Shown here in pieces: positions 32,030-43,154 of a DNA stretch of 64,000 nt. Position 1 is the first letter of the stretch, and every line of letters begins with the position of its first letter. The stretch is from Symsagittifera roscoffensis. Lineage: Eukaryota > Xenacoelomorpha > Acoela > Convolutidae. The notes beneath the pieces are model-generated. The model made no database searches and had not been told where the DNA came from. It worked only from the letters and a program-made list of their open reading frames with translations. The stretch is taken from contig NC_087067.1 of the NCBI RefSeq assembly GCF_963678635.1, positions 60,372,594-60,436,593 of the forward strand. Reading direction: 5' to 3'. Made by a program: the position numbers and the translations under genes.

Positions 32030-33273
32030 GAAATTAGAATTTCGTATTTTTATTCTGGGGTATCAGTTTCTTTTTATGTCAATGTGTTCTTTGGATTGAT
32101 TTTGTGTAGGATTCGAGCAACCGCGTACGAACGAAATTATCCTTCCTCAAAAATTGAGTATAAATCAGCAACTTTTACAAATGAGACATGTAACTTATCA
32201 GTTTGTTTCAGTTTTTTTTTTCACTATCAATCTTCGTGTAGTGCTTCTTCCACTGCTGTACTCATTCAGTGCCCCTTCGTGTAGCTTCTGACCGTCTTCT
32301 CTTCTTCTCTGTTGTGTTTCCCTGCTTCTGTCGTCAAAGTTGCCTGTCTCTACTAGTTGTGTTGCCCTGCTTCTGTCGTCAAAGTTTCCTATCTCTACTA
32401 GTTGTGTTGCCCTGCTTCTATCTTTGCACTTATCTGTCTGATCAGTCGGCTATCTCCAAGTAGTTTTGGCCTGCTGCCATTCTCGCAGTTCTCTATCTGA
32501 TCAGTTGTATATTTCAAGTTGTGTTTCACTGTCACAGCTCCACCGCAAACCTCAGTTTTTTCTTATTCATTTGAACAAAACAGTCAATCTTGACTCCTGA
32601 CTTCTCACTCGTGATTGGGCATCTGGGCCCATAACCTATCAAGGTTATTGCAGCGACAAACGGTTGATTCATAAGGAGTGAATTAATGAGATTTGAGTAA
32701 TAGTTCCAGTAGCAATTCAGATCAAATGTATATGGTAAATCACCTGCACAAAGTTGCTCGAACCAATGACTAAAGGTCATGTTTCACCAGCTAATTTTAA
32801 CAAAAATCAGGAAGTGATCTTTCAGTTTGAACCGAATAAGAAAGATCAATTCCAGTTCAGTTCAGTTCAGATCACCAATAGTCTTCATGCAATCAGCAGT
32901 CGGAGTGATTGAGAAGTTTTTAAATGAGAATTTGACGAAATCAGTTTTTTCTGTTTCAGTTATTTGTTCCGGCTTGCTCGGTCATTTTTCGACTTTTCAA
33001 CCAAACGTTTTCAACGAGATTTTCCTAATACCATCTGAAAAAGATTGCTGTTTGAATCTCAAAAATAGAAAAGGCATTTCACGTGTCCATCACTATTGAC
33101 TTTTTGAAATTTTTAAATGAAAGCGTCGTTCGTATTCTGAACCGTTACGGATCGCTTCTGTTTGATTCTCGTTTGGAACGCCTCCAGTAGAAAATGGCAT
33201 ATATACTTATATTTGTTATAGAAAACTAGTTGCATTTAAACTTGAAGTGGAAGTTTTCGTTATAGTGTTCTAA
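31722..33273. other. Spacer with AT microsatellite and 45-bp minisatellite; no gene seen
   Basis: An (AT)n tract runs from about 31966 to 32026. Three copies of a 45-bp repeat start at 32321, 32366 and 32411 (cctgcttctgtcgtcaaagt). The stretch 31722-32530 could include the copia 5' long terminal repeat but I could not find its ends. Just upstream of the B-box gene, catatatacttatat (~33197) may act as a TATA element. Confidence 0.5.
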
Positions 33274-34966
33274 ATGGATGAGAACTTAGTAGAATCAGAC
33301 GGTGATAGCAATTCTCGGACTTTCGATAAACCCACGGAAAGCAAATGTGAATCATGTTCCGAGCATTTCAAGCTCGAAAAAATGTTCAAGTGCACAAGTT
33401 GTATGGATGAATCTGAGACTACAGTTGCAGTCTTCTGTGATTTATGTATTGTGTCACACATTAGAAGAGGTCATGAAATTGTAAACGGCAAACAACAAAA
33501 GCCGGCCATCTGCGAAGACCACATAAACGTATGCTCTATCTATTGTTCTAGCTGCGACGTAATTATGTGCTCAAATTGTATTTCTCTACACAAGAACCAT
33601 AGTTTCATGTCTGTTGAAGAACGAGCTGGCGAGGTCAGGTCGGAAGTGTTCGAGATAATTTCAGATTTAGATTCGTGCGATAAAAAGATCCGTGGAACTC
33701 AGGAAAGAATCCACGAGGGCAAAGATGAGCGGGCAGAGAAATATGCTAAATTAGTGGAAACTGTTAGTTCTCAAATCGATGCCTTCAAACAAAAAGTATT
33801 GGATCATATTGGCTCAGAGCACGCAAAACGTGTTAAATTAGAACAAGAAGCAGAGGAAAACTACGAAACGCTATTGAAATGTCAAGGGAGTCTTCGAAAG
33901 TTGTTGTGCTCGGGTGGAATAATGGTTGAACAGTTCAAGCAAACAGAGAAATCGGTATCGCGGGTCAAATCGAAAGAAGCCGAGCTAGAGTTGTTTGAAA
34001 TTAAGGGGGTAGATTACAAAGTTTCAGAGCAGGCTGCACAATTAGTTATGGACAATTATCTGGAAGCGCTTGAAATGCCAGAAGTTATCGCCAAAGTGAA
34101 ATGTACTGACGAAATCTACCTGTACTCAAAAAGACCTGGGAAGCTCTTTACTGACAGTATGTACTGTGTACATATGGAAGAAAGCGAGATATCTGTTTAT
34201 GAAATTCAATTCCACCAAGGGATTGAAAAAACCTGGCAAATGAAGAAAATCAAGTTAGCGACAAAGGAAAATCTTGAAGGAAAAAACAAAATCCAAGCTT
34301 TTTTTTACGGCGAAATTTTTTCTGAAACTGGAAAAATTTTAATCGTAACACCTGCTTGTTCGTATGTTTTTGATATAGCCAAAATCAGTTTCCAAAATGT
34401 CGAATTAAATCAAACCACATCATGTTCCGTTATTTTTTGTGGGATTAGAAAACAATCTCGCGCAATTCGTATTTTGGGATAGAAATGAGATGCAACTCAG
34501 ACAATCGAATAAGTCATCTTGTCAGTACAGATGCGAATTTCTGCCCAGGGTTGTCAGCGCTTATCATCAAAATGACTTTGTCCATGTTGTGGATCAGAGC
34601 AATGATATAGTCGAAATTGATACTATATTTTTTTGTAAAATCTCAGATGATGTCTCTGTTATCAAATTCAGCACCCACTGTGTTAAACACATCAGCTGTA
34701 TTTCTCATATTAGAGACAACGTTCTCAGATTATGGTCGCTTTCAACAAGAACCGTAACATTTTTGCATCGTTCAAATGTTCACTCTGCTTATTCCTGTTC
34801 TTTCTTGATACCATTTGGAGATGATGTCGCTGTCAGCTTCACTGCACCCGTAATTAGCGATTTACGATTCCTGGTCGAGGCTAAAATTGAAGATAAAAAT
34901 GGAAAATTAGTTGACAAGATGGTTTTTATGATTAAAGATACTTCGTATCAAGATTCTCTTGTATGA
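33274..34966 (+). CDS. B-box (TRIM-like) protein, one apparent frameshift
   Basis: ATG 33274 opens 402 codons; after a shift near 34430-34440 (a run of six T) another frame carries on to TGA 34964-34966, together about 560 codons. Residues 25-67 form a B-box1-like zinc site (CESC, CTSC, CDLC, HIRRGH). Residues 80-109 form a B-box2 (CEDH, CSSC, CSNC, HKNH). Residues about 120-225 are a charged coiled coil. The C-terminal part (FVHVVDQSNDIVEID, DNVLRLWSLSTRTVTFL) looks like a strand-repeat or propeller domain. No RING is present, so ubiquitin-ligase activity is not implied. The gene has no visible introns. The shift could be a sequencing error, an inactivating mutation or a tiny intron. Confidence 0.75.
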
Positions 34967-35193
34967 TTCTCTCGCTTCGTAACAAGTAATCAATTTCAAT
35001 TTAATTTACTTAAACTAACTCTAGTTATCCAGGACCGAATTCGGGTTGGTTTGATCTAAATTGTCAGCAGTAGATCCTAATTGTTTAAGTTGATCAAATT
35101 ATTTTATTATTGTTTAAAAGCAAAATTGGTTGAACCGATTTGGTTAAAAGTATCGGTCTAAATTGATTAATGAGTAGTATTGTAATCCGCCGT
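34967..35193. other. 3' flank of the B-box gene
   Basis: AT-rich, with ggttgaaccgatttggtt and related short motifs (35044, 35129); no gene seen. Confidence 0.4.
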
Positions 35194-35330
35194 GTGTCCT
35201 TAGGGGGGGGGGGTCTTTTCGACGGTAGGGGTCTTTGGGGTCCTACCAAAAGTAGGGTCCAAAAGGACCCATCTTTTTAAAGACCCCAAAGTACGCTGCC
35301 CGAAATAAAAAGACCCCTCTCTTAGGACAC
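35194..35330. mobile_element. Small G/C-run foldback element
   Basis: Starts gtgtccttagggg and ends ctcttaggacac, inverted with small mismatches; inside, ggggtctttggggtcc pairs with aaagaccccaaag and gggtcc with ggaccc. About 137 bp, able to fold on itself; no coding capacity and no target duplication recognised. Confidence 0.6.
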
Positions 35331-35577
35331 CCGACAGACAAAATACTTTGGTATTTATTTTCGCGCGGTGGTTAAATTTAATCCCTTCCAAACTTTCCCA
35401 CTGTTCAACTAAATAAGTTTGAGACTCCATTAAAAAACTGACCTGCTTGAGAAGGAGGAAGGACGTGACAAATAATAAGAGGGTAAGAAGGTAAAGAGGA
35501 CTTGATAAATAATAGATAAAGTAACATATAAAAAAAAGAAAAAATAAAATAAAAACGGAATGTTGACAAGAGTACGG

Positions 35578-35777
35578 NNNNNNNNNNNNNNNNNNNNNNN
35601 NNNNNNNNNNNNNNNNNNNNNNNNNNNNNNNNNNNNNNNNNNNNNNNNNNNNNNNNNNNNNNNNNNNNNNNNNNNNNNNNNNNNNNNNNNNNNNNNNNNN
35701 NNNNNNNNNNNNNNNNNNNNNNNNNNNNNNNNNNNNNNNNNNNNNNNNNNNNNNNNNNNNNNNNNNNNNNNNNNNNN
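35578..35777. other. Assembly gap of 200 N
   Basis: Exactly 200 unknown bases, a conventional gap size, placed at the left edge of the BEL/Pao tandem array. The true length is unknown. Confidence 0.98.
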
Positions 35778-35793
35778 GGAATTATTTCTCACC

Positions 35794-36194
35794 TGTAACT
35801 AATACTCATACTTTTCACACGCTTCTCCAGCGTGCTGTAATTCCTTACTTTCTATGTAAAAATAGAATATAGATCTATTTAAAAGTTCAAAGCACCAGCC
35901 AATTTAACACCGTACATTTAAACACCTTTTCATTTCACTACTATACAATTTAAATCCTCAAAATTTTAACTCATATTTTCCTGTTTAACACTTTGTCATT
36001 TCACTACTAAGCATTTTGAATCCACAACATAACAATTCGTAACAATTTGACGTAAAATTTCTGACAATTATAAAATTCTGACAGTCACTTTATACTGTGG
36101 TAAAGTGATAAACAAACACTTAAGTTATAAGCAAAAAAAAAATGAGAAAATTGACGAGTTGTGTCGGTACTTCGTCTCTACTGATACACAACCA
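35794..36194. repeat. 400-bp segment of unknown origin, first copy
   Basis: Begins tgtaactaatactcatac and ends near gatacacaaccaaca, where homology with the BEL integrase region starts. It has an internal duplication (catttcacta-c-ta followed by atttaaatcc or attttgaatcc). The same segment recurs at 38500-38900 but is absent at this point of the third element. The tg...ca ends would suit a long terminal repeat, but its position between pol pieces is odd. Confidence 0.5.
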
Positions 36195-37710
36195 ACAGCC
36201 GATATTCATCTGACAGACAACAACTCACAGCCGCCAACATCAGTAATCGACTTCAACCGATTTAGCACTTGGACAAGAGCACTCAGAGTTACTTCATATG
36301 TTCTTCTCTTCGCAGAAAACATCAAAAGGAAGACACGCCAGAGCCTCTCACTTCAACACCTCACCTTAGGATTCGCATGGATCATTAAACACTCACAGAA
36401 TCAAACATTCCCCAAGGAAATAGCATGCCTGACAAAGAAATCTGACATTCCACCCCGCAGCCCTCTACAACCTCTTTGCCCCTTCATCGACGATCACGGA
36501 TACTTACGTGCCAAAGGACGACTACAGAAAGCCCCGCTTCTACTTTGCAGTCGACATCCAGTCATTCTGAACGCAGAAAACTACCCAATACAACTCTTCA
36601 TGAAGTAAACACATGAAATGAATTCCCATTATGGAATGGAACACACCCGAAGCATTCTTCAGCAGGACTTTTGGATCATAAGATCACGCAAGCATCTGAA
36701 GAAAACTATTCGACAATGCATACCTTCGACAGAAACCAGTGAAGCCTCTGATGGCAGATCTACCCCTACAACGACTCCCTTTATCGGAAAACAGTTACCC
36801 CTTCTACTCAACAGGAATTGACTTCTTTGGACCCTTTGCCACGCGGAACAACGACGAGTACAGTAAGCGATACGTTCTCTTCTTCACCTGCCTCGTCACG
36901 CGAGCAGTTCATTCAGAAATATGCCAGCAAATTGACACAAACTCAACTCTACAAGCCATACGCCGTTTCATCGCTAGACGCGGTAAACCCAGGATCATCT
37001 TCTCTGACAACGGAAAAGCCTTCGTTGCAGCTGACAAGGAATTACAGGAAAGCCTTTCTGAGATTCAACACAGCAACGACTTCAACAATCAATGCCAATT
37101 ACTTGGAATAACCTGGAAGTTCAACCCACCTGCAGCTCCTCACTTTGGTGGATCATGGGAAAGCCTCATAAAAACATTTAAGATTGCCTTCTACAAAGTC
37201 ATTGGAACACGGACACTTGACGACGAAACTCTGTCAACCTTCACGTGCGAGGTTGAAGCTATGATGAATTCTCGCCCGCTAACCCACGTCTCATCAGACC
37301 CAACTGACGACGAGCCCCTTACACCCAATCACCTTCTACTAGGACGACCAACAAACAATTTGCCTCCCGGATTGATTCTCCCTCGCCACACAACGGACAA
37401 GAAAACTTGGAAACAAGCTCAAGCCTTGAGTCAACAGTTCTGGAACAGATACCTCAAAGACTACTTGCCAACCTTGACAACCCGAACGAAATGGACAAAG
37501 CAAGTGGAAAACCTTCAGCAAGGAGACCTTGTATGGATACTGGAAGTCCTAACGCCTCGAGGTCTTTGGCCCCTGGGACGGGTACTTCGTACTTTCCCCG
37601 GTGCAGACGGAATCGTTCGCTCCTGCGAAATTAAAACTAGCAGGGGGATTCTACACCGACCAGCAGTCAAACTATCGCGAGTATTGGACATGAATATGCC
37701 GCCAAATTAG
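36105..37710 (+). pseudogene. BEL/Pao integrase region, first copy
   Basis: The first frame (36105-36608) covers the region between RNase H and integrase (FAWIIKHSQNQTFPKEI, DDHGYLRAKGRL). In-frame TAA 36606 is followed by NSHYGMEHTRSILQQDFWI of the integrase zinc region. An 11-nt loss near 36728 removes the CRRLR part and shifts the frame. The 323-codon frame 36739-37710 carries the core D (IDFFGPF), D (FSDNGKAF) and E (FGGSWESLIK), all intact, and a DUF5641-type C-terminus (LTPNHLLLGRP, GDLVWI, GLWPLGRV). GC is higher than in the flanks. Confidence 0.9.
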
Positions 37711-38090
37711 TAAATTGAAAGACTCAAGACTCAAAAATCAAAAAGAAATCATTTAAAAAGAAACAACTAAACTACGATTTGAAATTGGAATCACCCAAAA
37801 AGTATTGCCATTTTCATTGGCGCACAATAGTTTTTAAAACAAAGAAACCGAAACCAACGCTTTTTTTGTTTGAAAAATCAACGAACCCATCCTTATACTA
37901 ACCAATCATATTGTTTACTCTTTTTTTTGGATTGTAAGTTCCAAAGAAAACAAAAACTCAAAATCATTTTTTTGTTACAATACAATTGCGAGGGTTCTAT
38001 GTAATCAAAGGAATTACATATTGGCCATTTTACAATTTTGTCTGACACGTCAAAACGTGAATTAAGTTTAGGAGACAAAGTCGATTAAAA
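37711..38090. other. BEL/Pao non-coding junction (possible LTR/leader), first copy
   Basis: 380 bp between integrase stop and the next gag start. Contains cattggcgcacaatag (37818), a possible primer-binding-site region since many elements have tggcg there, and actaaccaatcatatt. No clear LTR boundaries; a nearly identical copy lies at 40427-40812. Confidence 0.4.
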
Positions 38091-38491
38091 ATGAATTCAA
38101 CCTATGATGCTGTTTTTAAAGTCATAGAAACAGACGTAGAAATTTTAGCAAAAGCAATTAACCAAGCTATAAGCGATTCCGACGAAGTACAGATCATAAA
38201 CGATTTCTTAACGGAATTGAAGAGCTTGCTTGACGATGCCAATAACGAAGCAGTCAAGATAATACGCACCGGAACGGACCAGCATGATTCAATCATTGAA
38301 CGATTGAAAACTTTGAAAGTTTTGTAGCGAACGATCCAACTACGATCAAAACGATACAAGCGTACCCTCAACAACACTGCCACGTCTTCTTTAAACTCAT
38401 CACGAGTAGCCAGCAACGTCTCGACGCCTTCAATAATACGACAAGCCTTGGAAAACCTTCCCCTTCGACGGACAAACCTCTAAACATGGAG
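38091..38491 (+). pseudogene. BEL/Pao gag N-terminus, internally deleted, first copy
   Basis: ATG 38091 opens 78 codons (MNSTYDAVFKVIETDVEIL ... HDSIIERLKTLKVL) to TAG 38325; the same frame continues (NTATSSLNSSRVASN, LENLPLRR). At 38470 it is joined to 22 bp that match the RT region of the third copy (45167-45188), then to the 400-bp segment. This is the deletion junction of a defective element. Confidence 0.7.
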
Positions 38492-38499
38492 TTCTCACC

Positions 38500-38900
38500 T
38501 GTAACTAATACTCATACTTTTCACACGCTTCTCCGGCGTGCTGTAATTCCTTACTTTCTATGTAAAAATAGAATATAGATCTATTTAAAAGTTCAAAGCA
38601 CCAGCCAATTTAACACCGTACATTTAAACACCTTTTCATTTCACTACTATACAATTTAAATCCTCAAAATTTTAACTCATATTTTCCTGTTTAACACTTT
38701 GTCATTTCACTACTAAGCATTTTGAATCCACAACATAACAATTCGTAACAATTTGACGTAAAATTTCTGACAATTATAAAATTCTGACAGTCACTTTATA
38801 CTGTGGTAAAGTGATAAACAAACACTTAAGTTATAAGCAAAAAAAAATGAGAAAATTGACGAGTTGTGTCGGTACTTCGTCTCTACTGATACACAACCAA
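38500..38900. repeat. 400-bp segment of unknown origin, second copy
   Basis: Nearly identical to 35794-36194 (ctccggcgtg for ctccagcgtg near 38530). Offset between the two is 2706 bp, the period of the truncated units. Confidence 0.5.
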
Positions 38901-40426
38901 CAGCCGATATTCATCTGACAGACAACAACCCACAGCCGCCAACATCAGTAATCGACTTCAACCGATTTAGCACTTGGACAAGAGCACTCAGAGTTACTTC
39001 ATATGTTCTTCTCTTCGCAGAAAACATCAAAAGGAAGACACGCCAGAGCCTCTCACTTCAACACCTCACCTTAGGATTCGCATGGATCATTAAACACTCA
39101 CAGAATCAAACATTCCCCAAGGAAATAGCATTCCTGACAAAGAAATCTGACATTCCACCCCGCAGCCCTCTACAACCTCTTTGCCCCTTCATCGACGATC
39201 ACGGATACTTACGTGCCAAAGGACGACTACAGAAAGCCCCGCTTCTACTTTGCAGTCGACATCCAGTCATTCTGAACGCAGAAAACTACCCAATACAACT
39301 CTTCATGAAGTAAACACACGAAATGAATTCCCATTGTGGAATGGAACACACCCGAAGCATTCTTCAGCAGGACTTTTGGATCATAAGATCACGCAAGCAT
39401 CTGAAGAAAACTATTCGACAATGCATACCTTGCCGACGCCTTCGACAGAAACCAGTGAAGCCTCTGATGGCAGATCTACCCCTACAACGACTCCCTTTAT
39501 CGGAAAACAGTTACCCCTTCTACTCAACAGGAATTGACTTCTTTGGACCCTTTGCCACGCGGAACAACGACGAGTACAGTAAGCGATACGTTCTCTTCTT
39601 CACCTGCCTCGTCACGCGAGCAGTTCATTCAGAAATATGCCAGCAAATTGACACAAACTCAACTCTACAAGCCATACGCCGTTTCATCGCTAGACGCGGT
39701 AAACCCAGGATCATCTTCTCTGACAACGGAAAAGCCTTCGTTGCAGCTGACAAGGAATTACAGGAAAGCCTTTCTGAGATTCAACACAGCAGCGACTTCA
39801 ACAATCAATGCCAATTACTTGGAATAACCTGGAAGTTCAACCCATCTGCAGCTCCTCACTTTGGTGGATAATGGGAACGCCTCATAAAAACAATTAAGAT
39901 TGCCTTCTACAAAGTCATTGGAACACGGACACTTGACGACGAAACTCTGTCAACCTTCACGTGCGAGGTTGAAGCTATGATGAATTCTCGCCCGCTAACC
40001 CACGTCTCATCAGACCCAACTGACGACGAGCCCCTTACACCCAATCACCTTCTACTAGGACGACCAACAAACAATTTGCCTCCCGGATTGATTCTCCCTC
40101 GCCACACAACGGACAAGAAAACTTGGAAACAAGCTCAAGCCTTGAGTCAACAGTTCTGGAACAGATACCTCAAAGACTACTTGCCAACCTTGACAACCCG
40201 AACGAAATGGACAAAGCAAGTGGAAAACCTTCAGCAAGGAGACCTTGTATGGATACTGGAAGTCCTAACGCCTCGAGGTCTTTGGCCCCTGGGACGGGTA
40301 CTCCGTACTTTCCCAGGTGCAGACGGAATCGTTCGCTCCTGCGAAATTAAAACTAGCAGGGGGATTCTACACCGACCAGCAGTCAAACTATCGCGAGTAT
40401 TGGACATGAATATGCCGCCAAATTAG
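38811..40426 (+). pseudogene. BEL/Pao integrase region, second copy
   Basis: Nearly identical to 36105-37710 but with a complementary set of lesions. The zinc region is intact (CIPCRRLRQKPVKPLMADLP), whereas TAA 39869-39871 replaces the Ser codon just before the Trp-Glu of the catalytic third acidic residue. The in-frame TAA after LFMK (39309-39311) is shared. The C-terminal DUF5641 part (39977-40426) is open. Confidence 0.9.
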
Positions 40427-40812
40427 TAAATTGAAAGACTCAAGACTCAAAAATCAAAAAGAAATCATTTAAAAAGAAACAACTAAACTACGATTTGAAA
40501 TTGGAATCTTAATCACCCAAAAAGTATTGCCATTGTCATTGGCGCACAATAGTTTTTAAAACAAAGAAACCGAAACCAACGTTTTTTTTGTTTGAAAAAT
40601 CAACGAACCCATCCTTATACTAACCAATCATATTGTTTACTCTTTTTTTTGGATTGTAAGTTCCAAAGAAAACAAAAACTCAAAATCATTTTTTTGTTAC
40701 AATACGATTGCGAGGGTTCTATGTAATCAAAGGAATTACATATTGGCCATTTTACAATTTTGTCTGACACGTCAAAACGTGAATTAAGTTTAGGAGACAA
40801 AGTCAATTAAAA
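40427..40812. other. BEL/Pao non-coding junction (possible LTR/leader), second copy
   Basis: Matches 37711-38090 with few changes (a ctta insertion near 40507). It separates the second truncated unit from the gag start of the nearly complete element. Confidence 0.4.
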
Positions 40813-43154
40813 ATGAATTCAACCTATGATGCTGTTTTTAAAGTCATAGAAACAGACGTAGAAATTTTAGCAAAAGCAATTAACCAAGCTATAAGCGATT
40901 CCGACGAAGTACAGATCATAAACGATTTCTTAACGGAATTGAAGAGCTTGCTTGACGATGCCAATAACGAAGCAGTCAAGATAATACGCACCGGAACGGA
41001 CCAGCATGATTCAATCATTGAACGATTGAAAACTTTGAAAGTTTTGTAGCGAACGACCCAACTACGATCAAAACGATACCCTCAACAACACTGCCACGTC
41101 TTCTTTAAACTCATCACGAGTAGCCAGCAATGTCTCGACGCCTTCAATAATACGACAAGCCTTGGAAAACCTTCCCCTTCGACGCCAAACGGAAAGTTTA
41201 ACCCGTAGTACCACTACACAAAACGTCACCATGGACCAGGACACCCCGGACAATTTGCCACAGTTTTCAGGATTGCCAGCAATCTTAAACGCTACTTCAA
41301 ACCACAGATCAAATTCCGCCCAGGACAATTCAGGACTCCTACTTCGCCCCGGATCTAACAGCGACGCCAATACCTTGGATCATGGCATTCATCAACAACA
41401 AACAGAAACTCTTGGAACTCAAACTGCTCATGGAACTCACCTCCATCCTCAGTCAAACCTCTCATTGCAGCAGCCGAACGCCGACTTCAAACCTTCAGCC
41501 GAACCACCCAGAAGCTCAACTTCAAGGAACGACTATAGAATTGAACAATGGAACTCAACTCCAAATCGACAATCAGCAATTGACAACAAAGACCGAACTC
41601 AGAAGCACAACTTCATGAAATGTCACCGCGCTCCAACCCTGGAACTCAAATCCAAGTTTTCAATCAGCAGATGAACGCACCAGCAACCCAACAAAGAAAT
41701 GTTTCAGCGCCAATATTTCTTCCGACAGCAACTTCAAAAGCAGCTCAGAGTCAAATGATTGGACAGCAAATCACACCCCCAATTCTTGATCCCCAGACAG
41801 CTAGCCCCCCTCATGGACTATACCAGCCTTCAAGCCAACAACAGAACCAGCCTTTAAGCCTACAACAAAACCAGCCTCCAAGTCAGCAACAGAGGACACA
41901 TAATCCGAATAGCGCCTTTAGACCCATCTTGACGATTGGAAATCAGAATTCAACCAATCATCCCCCACCAACGTGTTCAGTGGACACCAGACGACAGCTA
42001 AGGGTATCACAAACATCAACGGAGTACCGATACCAGCACAACATGCACTACTGCGAACAAACCAAGGAGATCAACGAACATCAACAAATTGGACCTCCAG
42101 CCAGCCGACCATGACTCACCAATGTACACAACCTGCCATACGATCGTACCAGGAAGGATTTCTGGGAACCACGACAGCATACAACCCTACGAACATGCCG
42201 ACATCATCAACAACAGCCTTCACTCATGCATGCTGCAGGGGACCAACAGGAACAACTCACCCAAATATCAACCGACCTCCCCCTCATCAACATGCAGTCC
42301 ATCAACATGCAGCACATCAACATGCAGCATATCAGAACCAGCCGACTTATTTTCCGATTCCGACCAACCTTGGAACAGCACCGACAGACCACAACCATCA
42401 TCAAACGATCTCGAAGACATTCAGGAAATCAGTGTCCATTGTCAAACCATTCATATTCGACGGAGAACCTGAACAATGGTTAGATTGGATAGGACTGTTC
42501 AACGCAACCATCAACAGCACCGACAAGACAAACTCGGAAAAGATGACACGTCTGCAGAAACTTGTATCCGGAGATGCCAAATCTCTCATCCGAGGATATG
42601 GATGCAATGGAGCAATGTATGACGCAGCCCTTCAGCGACTGGGAAACGACTTTGGTAACCCGACGAAGATAGTTACATCCTTCCTTCGTAAACTCGACGC
42701 CAGCAGCGGCCCCAATCTACGACATACCAGAAGCTACAAGGACCTCTCAAACTTCCTACAGACAATGGTCGATACATTCACGACACTTGGACTCCAGCAC
42801 GATCTACACTCTACGACAAATGTCCAAACAGTTTTGTCAAAACTGCCTACCCCTTGCCGACTAGAATGGAATAGATACAATCTGCAATGCAACATCAGAC
42901 AACCATCACTCATCGACCTCACCAATTGGTTCAACATCTACGCTGAAGCACGCAGCGATTTGCCGAGCAACAACAACAACACCAAAAACAGCAGCAGCAG
43001 CAGCAACAACTACAAAAGCAGCAACACTCAAGGATCATCATCCAACGGTCACACCCACCAACATGGACCATCGATTCACCGCGCCAATCAGAACAACCGG
43101 AACCAGCAACGCAGCCAGCAGCAACATGAATCTGGACAAAAAGATCAACGATGA
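40813..43154 (+). pseudogene. BEL/Pao gag of the nearly complete element
   Basis: Starts with the same 78-codon frame as the truncated copy, ends at TAG 41047 and is further disturbed by an 8-nt loss near 41079. A long Gln/Asn/Pro/Thr-rich linker follows in shifting frames (41162-42114). The frame 41973-43154 carries the DUF1759-like gag core (VKPFIFDGEPEQWLDWIGLF, LVSGDAKSLIRGYG, LSKLPTPCRLEWNRY). It ends at a single TGA (43152-43154), beyond which the same frame continues into the zinc knuckles and pol. Confidence 0.85.

Noticed and set aside
35430-35802. Frames running through the N gap
   Set aside because: Most of their length is unknown bases.
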